Assembly: GCA_963835825.1 (NCBI GenBank)
Contig: CAWIGZ010000013.1
Location: 157,394-221,393, forward strand
DNA: 64,000 nucleotides
Reading direction: 5' to 3'
Source: JADGRB01 sp963835825
GTDB taxonomy: Bacteria > Myxococcota_A > Polyangia > Fen-1088
A model generated the notes under the pieces. That model saw only the letters and a list, made by a program, of their open reading frames with translations. It was not told the DNA's origin and did not search any database. The stretch's first letter is position 1. The number at the start of each line of letters is the position of its first letter. Made by a program: the position numbers and the translations under genes. Shown here one piece after another: positions 1 to 8,752 of this stretch.

Positions 1-441
1 GGGACGGCCGCCGCGACCACGCCGGTCGGCCCGGCGACCGGGGACTCGACGGCGCCCGGCGCGATGCTCGCGTCGTCGCCTTCGGGAGCGGCCGGCGGAC
101 CGCCATTCGGCCTCGGCGGGCAGCGCATCGGCGCGCTCGTCGCGGCCGGCGTCGGCGTCGTCGGGCTCGGTCTCGGCATCGGCTTCGGCCTCGATTCGAG
201 ATCGAAGCACGACAGCGCGATGCAGGTCTGTCCCGACCCGAAGTGCCCGGCAGGTTCAAACGGCGCCGACCTCTGGAATCAGGCCATCTCCGCGGGAAAC
301 ATCTCTACGGCGGCGTTCATCGTCGGCGCCGTCGGTCTGGCCGGAGGAGCCGCGCTCTGGTTCACCGGCAAACCCGAATCGTCGGGCGGCACGACCGTGG
401 GCCTCGGACCGGGGACGTTGCAAATGAGGGGGAGCTGGTAA
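1..441 (+). CDS. C-terminal part of a membrane protein (5' truncated by window edge)
   Basis: The frame is open from base 1, so only the C-terminal ~146 residues are seen. There are two hydrophobic segments: a Gly/Val-rich helix about 20-45 residues after the first Met and a second near the C-terminus. They flank a short polar loop with the motif CPDPKC. This two-helix Gly/Ala-rich tail resembles the C-termini of large myxobacterial TPR or kinase-like surface proteins, but the function cannot be read from this piece. Its stop overlaps the next start (TAATG), so the two genes are probably co-transcribed. Confidence 0.6.
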   Translation, partial: GTAAATTPVGPATGDSTAPGAMLASSPSGAAGGPPFGLGGQRIGALVAAGVGVVGLGLGIGFGLDSRSKHDSAMQVCPDPKCPAGSNGADLWNQAISAGNISTAAFIVGAVGLAGGAALWFTGKPESSGGTTVGLGPGTLQMRGSW

Positions 442-1220
442 TGCGCGACCTCGTCTCTGTCGTCGCTGCCGTCGGGTTGGCCGTCGCGGGCCTTGGGTGT
501 AACTCAATCCTGGGGAATAACCCGCACGAGACGGCGTCGGCGGGTGGTGCGCCGGGCACCGCCGGCGGCTCTGGTGGAAGCGGAAGCGGCGGATCGGGCG
601 CATCCGGTGGCACCGGAGGCGCAAGCTGTACGAACATGTGCACGGCCGGGGCCACGCGGTGCCAGCCGGGGAACAGCCTGCAGACGTGCGGGACGGTGAA
701 CGGCTGCCTCGCGTACACGGCCGCGGCTTGCGGGAGCGGACTCGTGTGCGAGCGCGACGCGCCCGCGAGCTGCGCCGACCCGAGCTGGGCCGAGTGGCCG
801 ATCCCGAACGATGCGCCCGACGTCGCGGCCGGTGCGCCGAATCCGGAGAGCTACGCGACCAACGGCGACGGCACCGTGACCGACAAGGTCACCGGCCTCA
901 CATGGCAGCAGACCCCGCCGCCGACGACTTACACGTGGTCCGCCGCCGTCGACTACTGCACCACGCTGACGCTCGGCGGCTACACCGACTGGCGGCTCCC
1001 GACGAAGATTGAGCTGCTCTCGATCGTAGACTACAGCGTCGCGTCTCCCGGGCCGCTCATCAACGCCACCGCCTTCCCCGGAACGCCGTCGAGGTACTTT
1101 TGGTCGTCAACGCCGTTGGCCGGCTCGTCGTCCAGCCCGTGGAGCGTCAGCTTCCTCGACGGCGGCGCCACCAGCGCCGACGGCGTGACGAATACCTACG
1201 GCGTTCGGTGCGTGCGCTGA
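441..1220 (+). CDS. Lipoprotein with Gly/Ser-rich linker and DUF1566 (Lcl-type) domain
   Basis: About 259 residues. The N-terminus is a lipoprotein signal with a Cys after VAGLG. A low-complexity Gly/Ser linker, a Cys-rich stretch, and a C-terminal DUF1566/Lcl C-terminal-like domain follow (GLTWQQ, GYTDWRLPTKIELLSIVD, YFWSSTP and a final GVRCVR). The start at 441 is chosen because it gives the lipobox and overlaps the preceding stop by one base. Proteins of this type are abundant exported lipoproteins in myxobacteria with no assigned role. The following gene is a paralogue of its C-terminal domain. Confidence 0.82.
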   Translation: MRDLVSVVAAVGLAVAGLGCNSILGNNPHETASAGGAPGTAGGSGGSGSGGSGASGGTGGASCTNMCTAGATRCQPGNSLQTCGTVNGCLAYTAAACGSGLVCERDAPASCADPSWAEWPIPNDAPDVAAGAPNPESYATNGDGTVTDKVTGLTWQQTPPPTTYTWSAAVDYCTTLTLGGYTDWRLPTKIELLSIVDYSVASPGPLINATAFPGTPSRYFWSSTPLAGSSSSPWSVSFLDGGATSADGVTNTYGVRCVR

Positions 1221-1463
1221 GGCCCTCCCCATCTATCGTGCCGCGATGGACATCGCGGTGCGCATCGATGCTGTCGTGCAGAGTCGTGCAGGGCTTCCCT
1301 CGGCGGCACAAATACACGCTCGGCGCCCGGCTGCGTGAGTCCACGCTGCATGTCGTCGTGCTGGTGGCCCGTTGCAAACGCCCGAGGCGCGCGGCAACGT
1401 GAATCGGCGCCGTCTGGCGTATCTCTTTGAACGGCCGCAGGCCGGCGAGAAGGAGGGACCGAG

Positions 1464-1931
1464 ATGATGATCGTCCGAATAGCCCGCGTCGGCGCCGCGG
1501 TGGCGGTGGTGGCCGTCCTGTCGGCGCCGGCCGCCGCGAACGCCCCCGCAGGCCGGTACACGACCAGCGGCGGCACCGTCTACGACACCAAGACAAAACT
1601 GACCTGGCAGCAGACCGTCCCCACGACGACGTACACCTGGGCCAACGCCCAAACGTACTGCGCCGGCGCCGCGGTGAGCTCGGCGCTGGGAGGGACGGGG
1701 TGGCGCCTCCCGACGATCAAGGAGCTGCAGTCGCTGGTGGACGACTCGCAGGCCGCCGCGCCGACCATCGATTCGCAGTTCTTCCCCGGGACGCCGCCGA
1801 GCGTCTTTTGGTCGTTAACGCCGTTGGCCGGCTCGCCGTCCAGCGCGTGGGTCGTCAACTTCAGCATCAACGACGGCGCCTACGCCGTCGACGTGTTGAG
1901 TAGTACCGTCAACGCTCGGTGCGTGCGCTGA
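1464..1931 (+). CDS. Secreted DUF1566-domain protein, paralogue of the upstream lipoprotein
   Basis: 155 residues with a Sec signal peptide (cleavage probably after AAANA) and then a single DUF1566 domain. The same signatures as the upstream protein recur in order: LTWQQT, GWRLPTIKELQSLVDD, VFWSLTPLAGS and terminal NARCVR. It lacks the lipobox and the Gly/Ser linker, so it is probably periplasmic or secreted rather than lipid-anchored. A purine-rich ribosome site (GGAGGGA) lies just before the ATG. The 240-bp gap before it shows no other gene. Confidence 0.8.
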   Translation: MMIVRIARVGAAVAVVAVLSAPAAANAPAGRYTTSGGTVYDTKTKLTWQQTVPTTTYTWANAQTYCAGAAVSSALGGTGWRLPTIKELQSLVDDSQAAAPTIDSQFFPGTPPSVFWSLTPLAGSPSSAWVVNFSINDGAYAVDVLSSTVNARCVR

Positions 1932-2281
1932 AGACGGGCATTTTGGTGTTTTGACCTTTTATTTATCCTCTCGAGGGAGCGCCTGGCGACCAGCCTCCTC
2001 GCTTGACGTGCGCGATGTACGCGTCCACGGGGTGGACATTGTGCGTGAGCGAAAAGTGGACAGGCGAAGCGTGGTGTGATCTTTCGAAAGCAGGGCCGTC
2101 ACGTGGTCGCGTATCTCACACAAGCGTGCGAAGCATCCTTGCTTGGCCGTCTACGCTTTCCCCACCGTCCCGAGACCTCCTCCGTCGGAGAAGCGCTCCG
2201 CTGCCTAGTGGGCGGATGGAGTTTCTGCGCCCCACAGGGAAGCGAGAATCAGAAGAGCAGGAAGGTGTCCGTAATTCTTGA
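1932..2281. other. Intergenic stretch, chromosomal flank of the island
   Basis: No convincing gene is seen. It contains a 16-base string (CGGATGGAGTTTCTGC, 2214-2229) that recurs at about 13,184-13,199 beside a transposase remnant. This may be chance or a trace of an old insertion. Confidence 0.4.
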
Positions 2282-2324
2282 GTGCGGTCGAGAAGACTTG
2301 AACTTCCACACCCTTGCGGGTACC
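2282..2324 (-). repeat. Left attachment repeat (tRNA 3'-end fragment)
   Basis: It is identical over 43 bp to 63,958-64,000. On the minus strand it reads as a tRNA 3' end: variable arm with ACCC-GCAA-GGGT, a T-arm with loop TTCAAGT, a 7-nt acceptor strand and an A discriminator at 2,283. Similarity to a tRNA-Leu continues to about 2,336 through an anticodon-like loop containing CAG. There the stem has a G-G mismatch and no D-arm follows, so this is a gene fragment left by integration, not a functional tRNA. Confidence 0.85.
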
Positions 2325-2384
2325 AGAACCTGAATCTCGACCAGTCAGAAGAAGTGCGAGTGAAATAGCTTAGTTAACCGTCCG

Positions 2385-2500
2385 CGGGTGTTGTACCCGC
2401 TTGTACCCGCCGCCGTCAGCCGCTTCTCTTTCGGTTTCAGCGGGTTGGCGACGACTGTTGACATTCGGCGGGTACGCCAAGATCGGACGTACCTGCGGTC
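2385..2500. repeat. Repeated TGTACCCGC-type motifs inside the left attachment site
   Basis: TTGTACCCGC occurs twice in tandem (2,391-2,410). The first copy forms a dyad with the upstream GCGGGT, and inverse GCGGGTAC copies follow near 2,470. Short repeats just inside an attachment site are where arm-type integrase or accessory-factor sites are expected. The repeats are seen; the binding role is inferred. Confidence 0.4.
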
Positions 2501-2652
2501 CGACTACCTGGGGGGTGACATCAGCCCTGCTCGGGTCGCTCCAAACGAGAAGTTCACAAGAGGATTCGAGAGCGGCAGAGGAGCAGGCCTACTCGATCAC
2601 GTGTGCGGTCGCCCCGGTGCGCCGCGAGTGAAGTCGCGTTAACGTCGTCTCC

Positions 2653-3774
2653 ATGAACCTCGTGGGCGTACTGGCCGGAACGATGGCCGTTACCACCCTG
2701 ATGGCGGTGGCGCCTCCCCGAGCATTCGCAGCCGACCTCCCGCCTGAATGTACCAACGCGCCGTCATTGCCGACACCCCTCGATCGACACGCGTGGGTCG
2801 GCGTCGACAAGGCCCACTTCTACACAGAGCCCAAACCCTGCCCGCCGGGGAAGACCTGTCCCTGGATCCGAAAGGGTTACGTCGTTCGCGACGACGAGGT
2901 CGACGAACTCGCTGAGGTCAGCGCCGGCAAGGGTGCTCTCGGATTCGAGGTCAAGTTCAGCTGTGCCCGGTTTCGGGGAACCGTCGGCTGGCTCTCACAA
3001 GACCAGCTCTGCCTCCCAGCTCGATCACGAGCCACCCGCGCCGACGAACGGGTGTACGCGCCCGACTATCAAGGTTGCCCGCGGGCGCGGACGGTGATCG
3101 GCGACAAGGAATTCTATGGCGGGTCCTTCGCTTCCGACGGGGCACCGCTCGAGACGGAATACCTCGGCAACACGCAGGTGAGATTCCGACTTGCGCCAGG
3201 GGATCCGGAATGCAGGTCCGCGCTCACTGGGGTCGCCAAGATCGATGGCCTGGTCGCCACCGATCCGGCCGGGACGACGCTCACTTTCTACGACGAGGGG
3301 GTGACACTAAAGGCAGGTCCCCGGTCAGTGTGCCCTGGGTTCGAAAAGGAGTTCTTCTTCGATCCGGGCGGCGAGCAGCTGGGGACGGACAGCGAAAGTG
3401 GTAGCGGCTGCAACGTGGCCGTGACTGGTACCGACAAAGCGGGGCTGGTCGACCTCATTTACAAGCTCAAGCGCGCCGTGCGCAGCGACGATCGTGCGGC
3501 GGTCGCCAAGTTGCTCGTCTACCCGCTCACGGTCGGGTCCGCGAAGAGGACGCTCGTACTCCGCCGGCCTGCCGATCTGGTAGCCCACTATGACCAAGTC
3601 TTCGACTCGTGCGTGAAGACGACCGTAGCGATCCAGCGAATCGGCCGGTTATTCTGCCGGGACCAGGGCGCGATGCTAGGGAACGGCGCGATCTGGATCG
3701 ATGGCAAGCCGCCCAAAATCGCCAGCATCAACAACGGCGTGAGCTGTCGGCTTGAGCCACCCCCGTCGCGATGA
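2653..3774 (+). CDS. Secreted protein of unknown function with SH3-like N-terminal region
   Basis: 373 residues. A Sec signal peptide (cleavage near AFA/AD) precedes a mature protein with many cysteines. Residues 45-120 resemble a bacterial SH3-like segment (HAWVGVDKAHFYTEP...GTVGWLSQDQLC). The C-terminal part (about 255-370) has a helical segment followed by FDSCVKTTVAIQRI and IWIDGKPPKIASIN, reminiscent of small periplasmic cone-shaped (NTF2-like) domains. No catalytic motif is evident. It is the first gene inside the left end of the island and stands alone on its strand with about 300 bp upstream. Confidence 0.6.
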   Translation: MNLVGVLAGTMAVTTLMAVAPPRAFAADLPPECTNAPSLPTPLDRHAWVGVDKAHFYTEPKPCPPGKTCPWIRKGYVVRDDEVDELAEVSAGKGALGFEVKFSCARFRGTVGWLSQDQLCLPARSRATRADERVYAPDYQGCPRARTVIGDKEFYGGSFASDGAPLETEYLGNTQVRFRLAPGDPECRSALTGVAKIDGLVATDPAGTTLTFYDEGVTLKAGPRSVCPGFEKEFFFDPGGEQLGTDSESGSGCNVAVTGTDKAGLVDLIYKLKRAVRSDDRAAVAKLLVYPLTVGSAKRTLVLRRPADLVAHYDQVFDSCVKTTVAIQRIGRLFCRDQGAMLGNGAIWIDGKPPKIASINNGVSCRLEPPPSR

Positions 3775-4185
3775 TGGGCGGAACCGAATCCGCGTTCCCG
3801 TGACCCCATCGGAGAATCGGACCCGCCGAGTGTCGCCTCCGCCGACCCAATCGGTTTTTAAGTGAGAGCCGCGTGTTGCCTCTGCTCCCCTGGGAAGCGA
3901 CAAAGCCGCAGAAACCGGCCCTGATTGATCCGGGCCGGGACCAGCGGGTAGCTCCGAAAGGCCACCAAGGCACGCCGGCTTACTGCACCGGTACTGCAAG
4001 CCGGGGTCGGGCGCCGGGGGAAACCGACATCCCTTCGCTGGAAGGCACGAGGTAGTGGTTACGGCCGAGATGGACTCGCATCGATGGCGAACCCCGGTCC
4101 GGCCAACCTCTCCGAACCAGCAAGCACGCTGCCGGCCTGGCAGGCCGGCAGACTGCCGCGGCCCTCCGCGACTAAACTGCGGACG
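3775..4185. other. Intergenic region upstream of the HEPN-type gene
   Basis: 411 bp without a supported gene. The opposite strand is open across part of it, but that frame runs antisense into the next gene and lacks recognisable features. Confidence 0.4.
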
Positions 4186-5649
4186 ATGCCATCCCAGAAC
4201 CCGCACATCAGCTTTCTCCCGGCGCTCCCGTTGGCCAAGAACATCGAGCTGGGGGAGTGGATCGTTGGAACGCCACCGGTCGACACGCCTTGGGCGCCCG
4301 GCCGTTTCCGGCAGCTCGCGGAAGCGCTGATTCGATCGTTCGAGAAGAGGGGGTTCAAGGACGGCGCGCTCATGTGGCACCGCGACCGGGGTTTCGACGG
4401 GTCGCTGCCGAGCGACGAGGAGATCCAGGCGATCCGAGCCGCCGTGGCGTTCTCGGTACTCGACGCCAACGACCAGGTGCCCGAGCTGAACAAGGGCCAC
4501 TTTATGGCGACGACCGATAACGCCGATCTGTTCATGCAGCCGATCGACGAGGACGGGGGCATCACGCACAGCCGGGGCGGCGCTCTCAAAAGGATCATGG
4601 TCGGCGGCATGAAGATCGGCGACGAGCCTCCCCCGCTCGCCGATGCCGTCGAGAAGATCTCTCGCCCCGTCCGCGCGTCCGCCAAGCTTGCGGCCGCGGT
4701 CTTCGCTGCCGTCCGGAGTGGAACCGGTGACGGCCCGTCCATCGCCGTCGCGGCCGACTGGCACCGAGGCGCGCTTGTGAACTCGAGCGCGATGACAACG
4801 CCCCATCGACTCGTCTCCCTGAAGATCGGGTTCGAGGCGCTCTTTCATGAGGACGATTCAAGAGAGTGCGCGCGCCTCTTACGTGGGCTGTTCGAAGTCA
4901 CCACGGCCGGCCACCGCGATCTCCTGCCCTGGATCGGGCTGCTTTGGTCTCCGACGGAGAGGATCGACCTGCAGCGCCCGTACGTCACCCTAAAGGGAAA
5001 GCCCAGGAGCGACGTCAGGACCGAGATCGAGGACTGGTTCATGGCGTTCGCACAGGCTCGAAACGACATCATCCACGAGGGCACGCTGAAGACGGGGATC
5101 TACGAAGCGCCTCCGGAACGTCCCCTCTCTCAGTACGCCGGCAAACTGTTCTGGAAGGCCGAGCGCATGCTGCGCGAAGCCATCAAGGCGAAGCTCGGCG
5201 TTGACGTGCTCCTCTGCGGGCCCGTCGGTAGGCAGAAGCGGATCGCCGAGGCGATTCAGGCCGCGGAGTCCGCGCCTCCCGCGCCGGAACCGCCGCCGGG
5301 ACCGCCCGACCCGGCCGAGGTCGCTCGGCGCGAAAGGGAAGCGGGCCTGTACGAGAGGATCAAGAGCGAGCCTCGCCCCCTCGACCGCGACCTGGCGGGA
5401 CTACTCGCCGACCTGGGATGCAGCGCCGCGAACGTGGTCTGCCTCAGCAAGGCCCACGGCTTTGCGAGCGCGTCGTGGGAGGCTGCGCTCGAGTCCTCGA
5501 TCCGAATGATGGACAAGTGGCACGCGGATGTTGGCGACGTCGATCAGGGCACCGGTCGGGGGATCCTTGTCTCCGGAGTCGAATGCCAGACACTGAGGGC
5601 GGCGGGTGCTGAGGACAAGCTGGCCGACCACTGGTGGCCCTGCCCGTAG
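4186..5649 (+). CDS. HEPN-type (ApeA-like) protein, possible RNase or abortive-infection factor
   Basis: 487 residues from the ATG at 4,186; an upstream in-frame ATG exists but adds an unconvincing Pro-rich extension. The middle contains FMAFAQARNDIIHEG, in which R292-N-D-I-I-H297 matches the R-polar-x3-H signature of HEPN domains. The preceding 150 residues (SLKIGFEALFH..., GLLWSPTERIDL) resemble ApeA-like HEPN proteins. A Pro-rich linker at about 365-385 separates a C-terminal helical domain. HEPN proteins with this motif are often RNases in anti-phage or toxin systems. The neighbouring truncated nuclease-like gene and the mobile setting fit a defence role, but activity is inferred only. 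Confidence 0.55.
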   Translation: MPSQNPHISFLPALPLAKNIELGEWIVGTPPVDTPWAPGRFRQLAEALIRSFEKRGFKDGALMWHRDRGFDGSLPSDEEIQAIRAAVAFSVLDANDQVPELNKGHFMATTDNADLFMQPIDEDGGITHSRGGALKRIMVGGMKIGDEPPPLADAVEKISRPVRASAKLAAAVFAAVRSGTGDGPSIAVAADWHRGALVNSSAMTTPHRLVSLKIGFEALFHEDDSRECARLLRGLFEVTTAGHRDLLPWIGLLWSPTERIDLQRPYVTLKGKPRSDVRTEIEDWFMAFAQARNDIIHEGTLKTGIYEAPPERPLSQYAGKLFWKAERMLREAIKAKLGVDVLLCGPVGRQKRIAEAIQAAESAPPAPEPPPGPPDPAEVARREREAGLYERIKSEPRPLDRDLAGLLADLGCSAANVVCLSKAHGFASASWEAALESSIRMMDKWHADVGDVDQGTGRGILVSGVECQTLRAAGAEDKLADHWWPCP

Positions 5650-5755
5650 AGGCCACCGGCGACATGAGCCGGAAGAGGACCGCGAAGGGCGGCCAGGTCG
5701 CAGAGGCTGGTGACGGCGGTGAGGCTATGACAGCCTTCAGGGCCTGAGGGTTCGT

Positions 5756-6214
5756 ATGTTCGACAATCCTTGGCGTGACAGGAACGATCGGGCGGTAGAG
5801 GCCCTCGGTCCGCTGGACTGGGCGCGGGGCCTCTTGAAGCGCGTCCGTTCGCTTGGCATCAAGCTCGAGGAGGATGACACCTTGTTCGAGCTGCGATACG
5901 CGCACGACCTGGCGCGCGCCGGCGTTACGCCGGTGTACGAGCACCCGACCGGGGTCGGCAACTCCAAGATTGACTTCAAGCTCCCCGGGAGGGTGCCCTG
6001 GCTCGTCGAGCTCGTGAGCATCCAAGAGAGCGACGCTATCAAAGCCGCCACCGTCAAAGAGACCCTCGCCAACGGGATCAGAACCGAAACGGTGCTGCTG
6101 ACCAGCACCACCGAGATCTCCGATCCCTCGAGGAAGAAGCAAACGCCGCAGCACGAGCTGCTGAGTGCAGGGCGTATAAGGCCAGAAGTCACGCCGCGAC
6201 AATGGCCGAGATGA
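5756..6214 (+). pseudogene. Nuclease-like protein truncated by an ISKra4-type element
   Basis: The frame encodes about 150 residues, but its last residues appear to come from the adjacent insertion sequence, whose possible end starts at about 6,205. The central part, FELRYAHDLARAGVTPVYEH...SKIDFKLP...WLVELVS, has the spacing of a restriction-like PD-(D/E)xK fold: a conserved Glu, then an Asp, then E-x-V on adjacent strands. It follows the HEPN gene by about 100 bp on the same strand and may have been its partner. The fold assignment is tentative. Confidence 0.45.
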
Positions 6215-7796
6215 CCGATTCTGTCGACTGCCCGCCCTTCTCGCCCCGCCAAGACGCCCTGTTTTCAGGGTGTAGATCCGGCACTGACGCCGGAACAGCG
6301 GAATTCGTGAGCGCCGGGAATTGCGGGAGAACGAACGCAATTGAAGGGGCATGACGAACCTCAGCGTGATCCGTGGAATGGGAGCGAAGTCGAGCAAGCA
6401 TGCGGAGCTTTTGTCCGTAGCGAAGTTGCGGGCGATCCTTGAGGATGAGGGGATGCGCCGGCGGCAATCGAAGGAGAGCTTCCAGTCGTTCGAGGAGCGG
6501 TTGCACCGGCAACTGCAGGAGGTCGAGCGCGAGCTTTTGGCCGAGGATCTGGGACGAGCTGACGTCGATGCCGACGGCATCATGGTCGAGGGGACAGCGT
6601 ACCGACGGGTGCTGCGCGGCGAAGAGACGTACATGACGGCGGCCGGGCCGGTGCGGGTCGAGCGGACGCTGTACAAGGACCGGACGGACGATGGGGAGCG
6701 CGCGCTGGTCCCGATGGAGTTGAAGACGGGGATTGTGGGTGGGTTCTGGACGCCGATGGCGGCGCGGCAGGCGGCCTGGGTGGTGTCGCAGATGAGCCCG
6801 CAGACGGCCGAGGAGCTGTTCGCGCGGGTGGGCAACATGACGCCGTCGAAGAGCAGCTTGGATCGGCTGCCGAAGCTGCTCGCTGAGCGGTGGAACGACG
6901 ACCGAAAGGGTTTCGAGACGACGCTGCGCGACGCGATGACGGTACCCGACGAGGCCGTCACGGTGATGGCGAGCCTGGACGGCGTGCTGGCGCCGATGAA
7001 AGATGGCGGCGCCGCGGAGAAACGCGCCGAGACGGCGGCGCGAGGTCAGATCGCCAAGGATCCGGCAGGGTACCGGGAGGTGGGCTGCGCGACGCTCTCC
7101 TTCTGCGACAAGGAAGGCAAGTGCCTCGCCGCCGTGCGGATGGCGCGCATGCCCGAGCCCCACAAAGCGTCGCTCAAGGAGGCGCTGAAGGCGGAGCTGG
7201 ACGTCGCCTTGGCGAAGCGCCCCGACCTGCGGCTGGTCAAGGCGGCGGATGGCGCAAACGATAACTGGAGCTTCCTGCACAGCGAGCTGCCCGCGGGCGA
7301 CGAGGTCGTCGATTTCTTCCACGCGGCCGAGCACCTGAATGCCGCGGTGGCCGCCGCATACGGCGACGGAACCGTCGAAGCCCGGAGGCGCTTCAACGAC
7401 CTCCGCCACGTCCTGCTGGAGCAGGAAAACGGCGACGGCACGGTGATCCGGTCGCTGGTTCACCTTCGCGACAAGCACCCACGGAACAAGCGCATCGCGA
7501 CGGAGCTGGCTTACTTTCGCAAACGCCGACCCCACATGCGATACGCCGAGATGAAGGCGCAAGGGCTGCCGATCGGTACCGGCGTCATCGAGGCCGCGTG
7601 CAAGACACTCGTCACCCAGCGTCTCAAGCAGAGCGGGATGCGCTGGGGCCACGAAGGTGGGCAAGCGATCCTGAATCTGCGCGGCTGGGCGCAAAGTGAG
7701 CGCTTCGATCAAGCGTGGGCTTTGCTCGCCGCAACCTTTCACGCCGAGATCACCCTCCTGAATGACGTCGTTTCGATAACATCTCGGCGAGCGTGA
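6205..7796 (+). mobile_element. ISKra4-family insertion sequence
   Basis: The element contains one intact transposase. Candidate ends are the inverted 9-mers GCCGAGATG (6,205-6,213) and CATCTCGGC (7,780-7,788), with weaker pairing further in. I see no target duplication beside them, and the transposase stop lies just beyond the right 9-mer, so the exact boundaries are uncertain. It interrupts the preceding nuclease-like gene. Confidence 0.6.
6351..7796 (+). CDS. ISKra4-family transposase
   Basis: 481 residues and apparently intact, preceded by AAGGGGC. Family hallmarks include the helical N-terminus, the mid-protein MASLDGVLAPMKD (first acidic residue), VKAADGANDNWSFL, and the C-terminal block IGTGVIEAACKTLVTQRLK followed by SGMRWG and AILNLRGW. 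The last contains the conserved Glu of a DDE-type site. An antisense open frame of similar length is a shadow. Confidence 0.85.
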   Translation: MTNLSVIRGMGAKSSKHAELLSVAKLRAILEDEGMRRRQSKESFQSFEERLHRQLQEVERELLAEDLGRADVDADGIMVEGTAYRRVLRGEETYMTAAGPVRVERTLYKDRTDDGERALVPMELKTGIVGGFWTPMAARQAAWVVSQMSPQTAEELFARVGNMTPSKSSLDRLPKLLAERWNDDRKGFETTLRDAMTVPDEAVTVMASLDGVLAPMKDGGAAEKRAETAARGQIAKDPAGYREVGCATLSFCDKEGKCLAAVRMARMPEPHKASLKEALKAELDVALAKRPDLRLVKAADGANDNWSFLHSELPAGDEVVDFFHAAEHLNAAVAAAYGDGTVEARRRFNDLRHVLLEQENGDGTVIRSLVHLRDKHPRNKRIATELAYFRKRRPHMRYAEMKAQGLPIGTGVIEAACKTLVTQRLKQSGMRWGHEGGQAILNLRGWAQSERFDQAWALLAATFHAEITLLNDVVSITSRRA

Positions 7797-8144
7797 TTTC
7801 CCCGAGAAACTCCGTCAATGTCAGACCCACACCGAATCCTTTTGCCAGATGATCGACCATCAATGTGATGGACGCCGAGTCCCCGACTGTTCTCGTCTTG
7901 CGTGGTGGGGCGGCCAGGTCCTGACCTGAGCACCGTGCGGTGATGTGGCTATCTTCTCAAGTATCCCTGGGGTTGCCCCAGAGAGACGGTATGAACCGTC
8001 GACTCGGGGACTCGGCGCCATCAACCCCCGGGTAGGACCCGGCACCGCAACCCGTCAACGCCGCGCGACTTTCTGGGCGCCGGGCCGCGCCGTTCGGGGT
8101 GCGGGAACTTGTTCGCGCAGCCGCTGTCTCTTGATCGAGGGAGC
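7797..8144. other. Gap between the ISKra4-type element and the split CxxC gene
   Basis: About 350 bp with no supported gene. A continuation of the nuclease-like gene interrupted at 6,205 could not be recognised here. Confidence 0.4.
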
Positions 8145-8351
8145 ATGAAGCAAGATGCGGTGGACCAGGTCGAAATCTCCTCACCTTGCACGGTCCCCTG
8201 GTCGAGTATGCGCGGCGACGGCCCAATCCGGTTCTGCGGCCATTGCCGACAGAACGTCTACTACGTCGAGGCCTTCGGTCGCGCGGAGGCGCGCCGGCTG
8301 GTGGCGGAGAGCGAAGGACGACTGTGCGTGCGGATCCTGCGCCGCTCCGAC
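8145..8351 (+). pseudogene. 5' part of a small CxxC protein gene split by IS66
   Basis: From ATG 8,145 (after GAGGGA) it encodes 69 residues with SSPCTVPW, FCGHCRQNVYYV and GRLCVRILRRSD. This is a short zinc-ribbon-like pattern common in myxobacteria. It ends exactly at the IS66 left end. Joining base 8,351 to 10,742 restores the frame and gives GTVVTADC next, the expected continuation of this family, with a C-terminal membrane helix. The intact product would have about 127 residues. The role is unknown. Confidence 0.85.
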
Positions 8352-8410
8352 GTAACCGTCCGACCGGCGACGTCTTTCGGCGGCCGTAGCGGCCGGGCAG
8401 TCTTGCGTGC

Positions 8411-8752
8411 ATGAAGCAGCGAGAAGAGAGACGGCGGTTCTGGTCGGCGCTTATGGCGCGATTCGAGAAGAGCGGGAGGTCCCGAAGGGAATTCGCGGCC
8501 GACGCCGGTGTCGGGCTCGCGATATTCCAGTACTGGCTCTACAAGCTTCGACGGGAGCGGGCGACGGTGGGCGCCGGCAGGGCCGCTGTTCCGGAGGTCC
8601 GCTTGGTACCGGTCACCGTCAGGGCGCGGCTGGCTGCTCCGGCTCGGCTCGAGCTCCGCATGGCCGGCGTCCGACTCCGGATCCCCGTAGGCGCCGATCC
8701 TGGATACGTTGCTCGCCTCGCGACGGCGCTCCGCGAGGCGTGTCCGTGCTGA
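8411..8752 (+). CDS. tnpA: IS66 accessory protein TnpA
   Basis: 113 residues. The N-terminal half is a small helix-turn-helix-like region (FWSALMARFEKSGRSRREFAADAGV...FQYWLYKLRRER). The C-terminal half is short beta segments (VRLVPVTV, LELRMAGVRLRIP) and ends ATALREACPC. This is the IS66 Orf1 type. Its stop overlaps the start of tnpB, which suggests translational coupling. Confidence 0.8.
   Translation: MKQREERRRFWSALMARFEKSGRSRREFAADAGVGLAIFQYWLYKLRRERATVGAGRAAVPEVRLVPVTVRARLAAPARLELRMAGVRLRIPVGADPGYVARLATALREACPC

Noticed and set aside
3676..4848. Long minus-strand open frame (390 codons) opposite the HEPN-type gene
   Set aside because: Arg/Gly-rich translation without domain features. 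The plus strand carries a coherent protein with a HEPN motif.
5444..6961. 505-codon minus-strand Ser/Arg-rich frame across the nuclease-like and transposase genes
   Set aside because: It spans two unrelated genes and an insertion boundary, which a real gene could not do.
6189..7742. 517-codon minus-strand frame over the ISKra4-type transposase
   Set aside because: It is the antisense shadow of a clearly recognised transposase; its His/Arg-rich composition is typical of GC-rich shadow frames.
6205..7788. Target-site duplication for the ISKra4-type element
   Set aside because: The bases flanking the 9-bp inverted ends (before 6,205 and after 7,788) do not match, so no duplication is claimed and the boundaries stay approximate.
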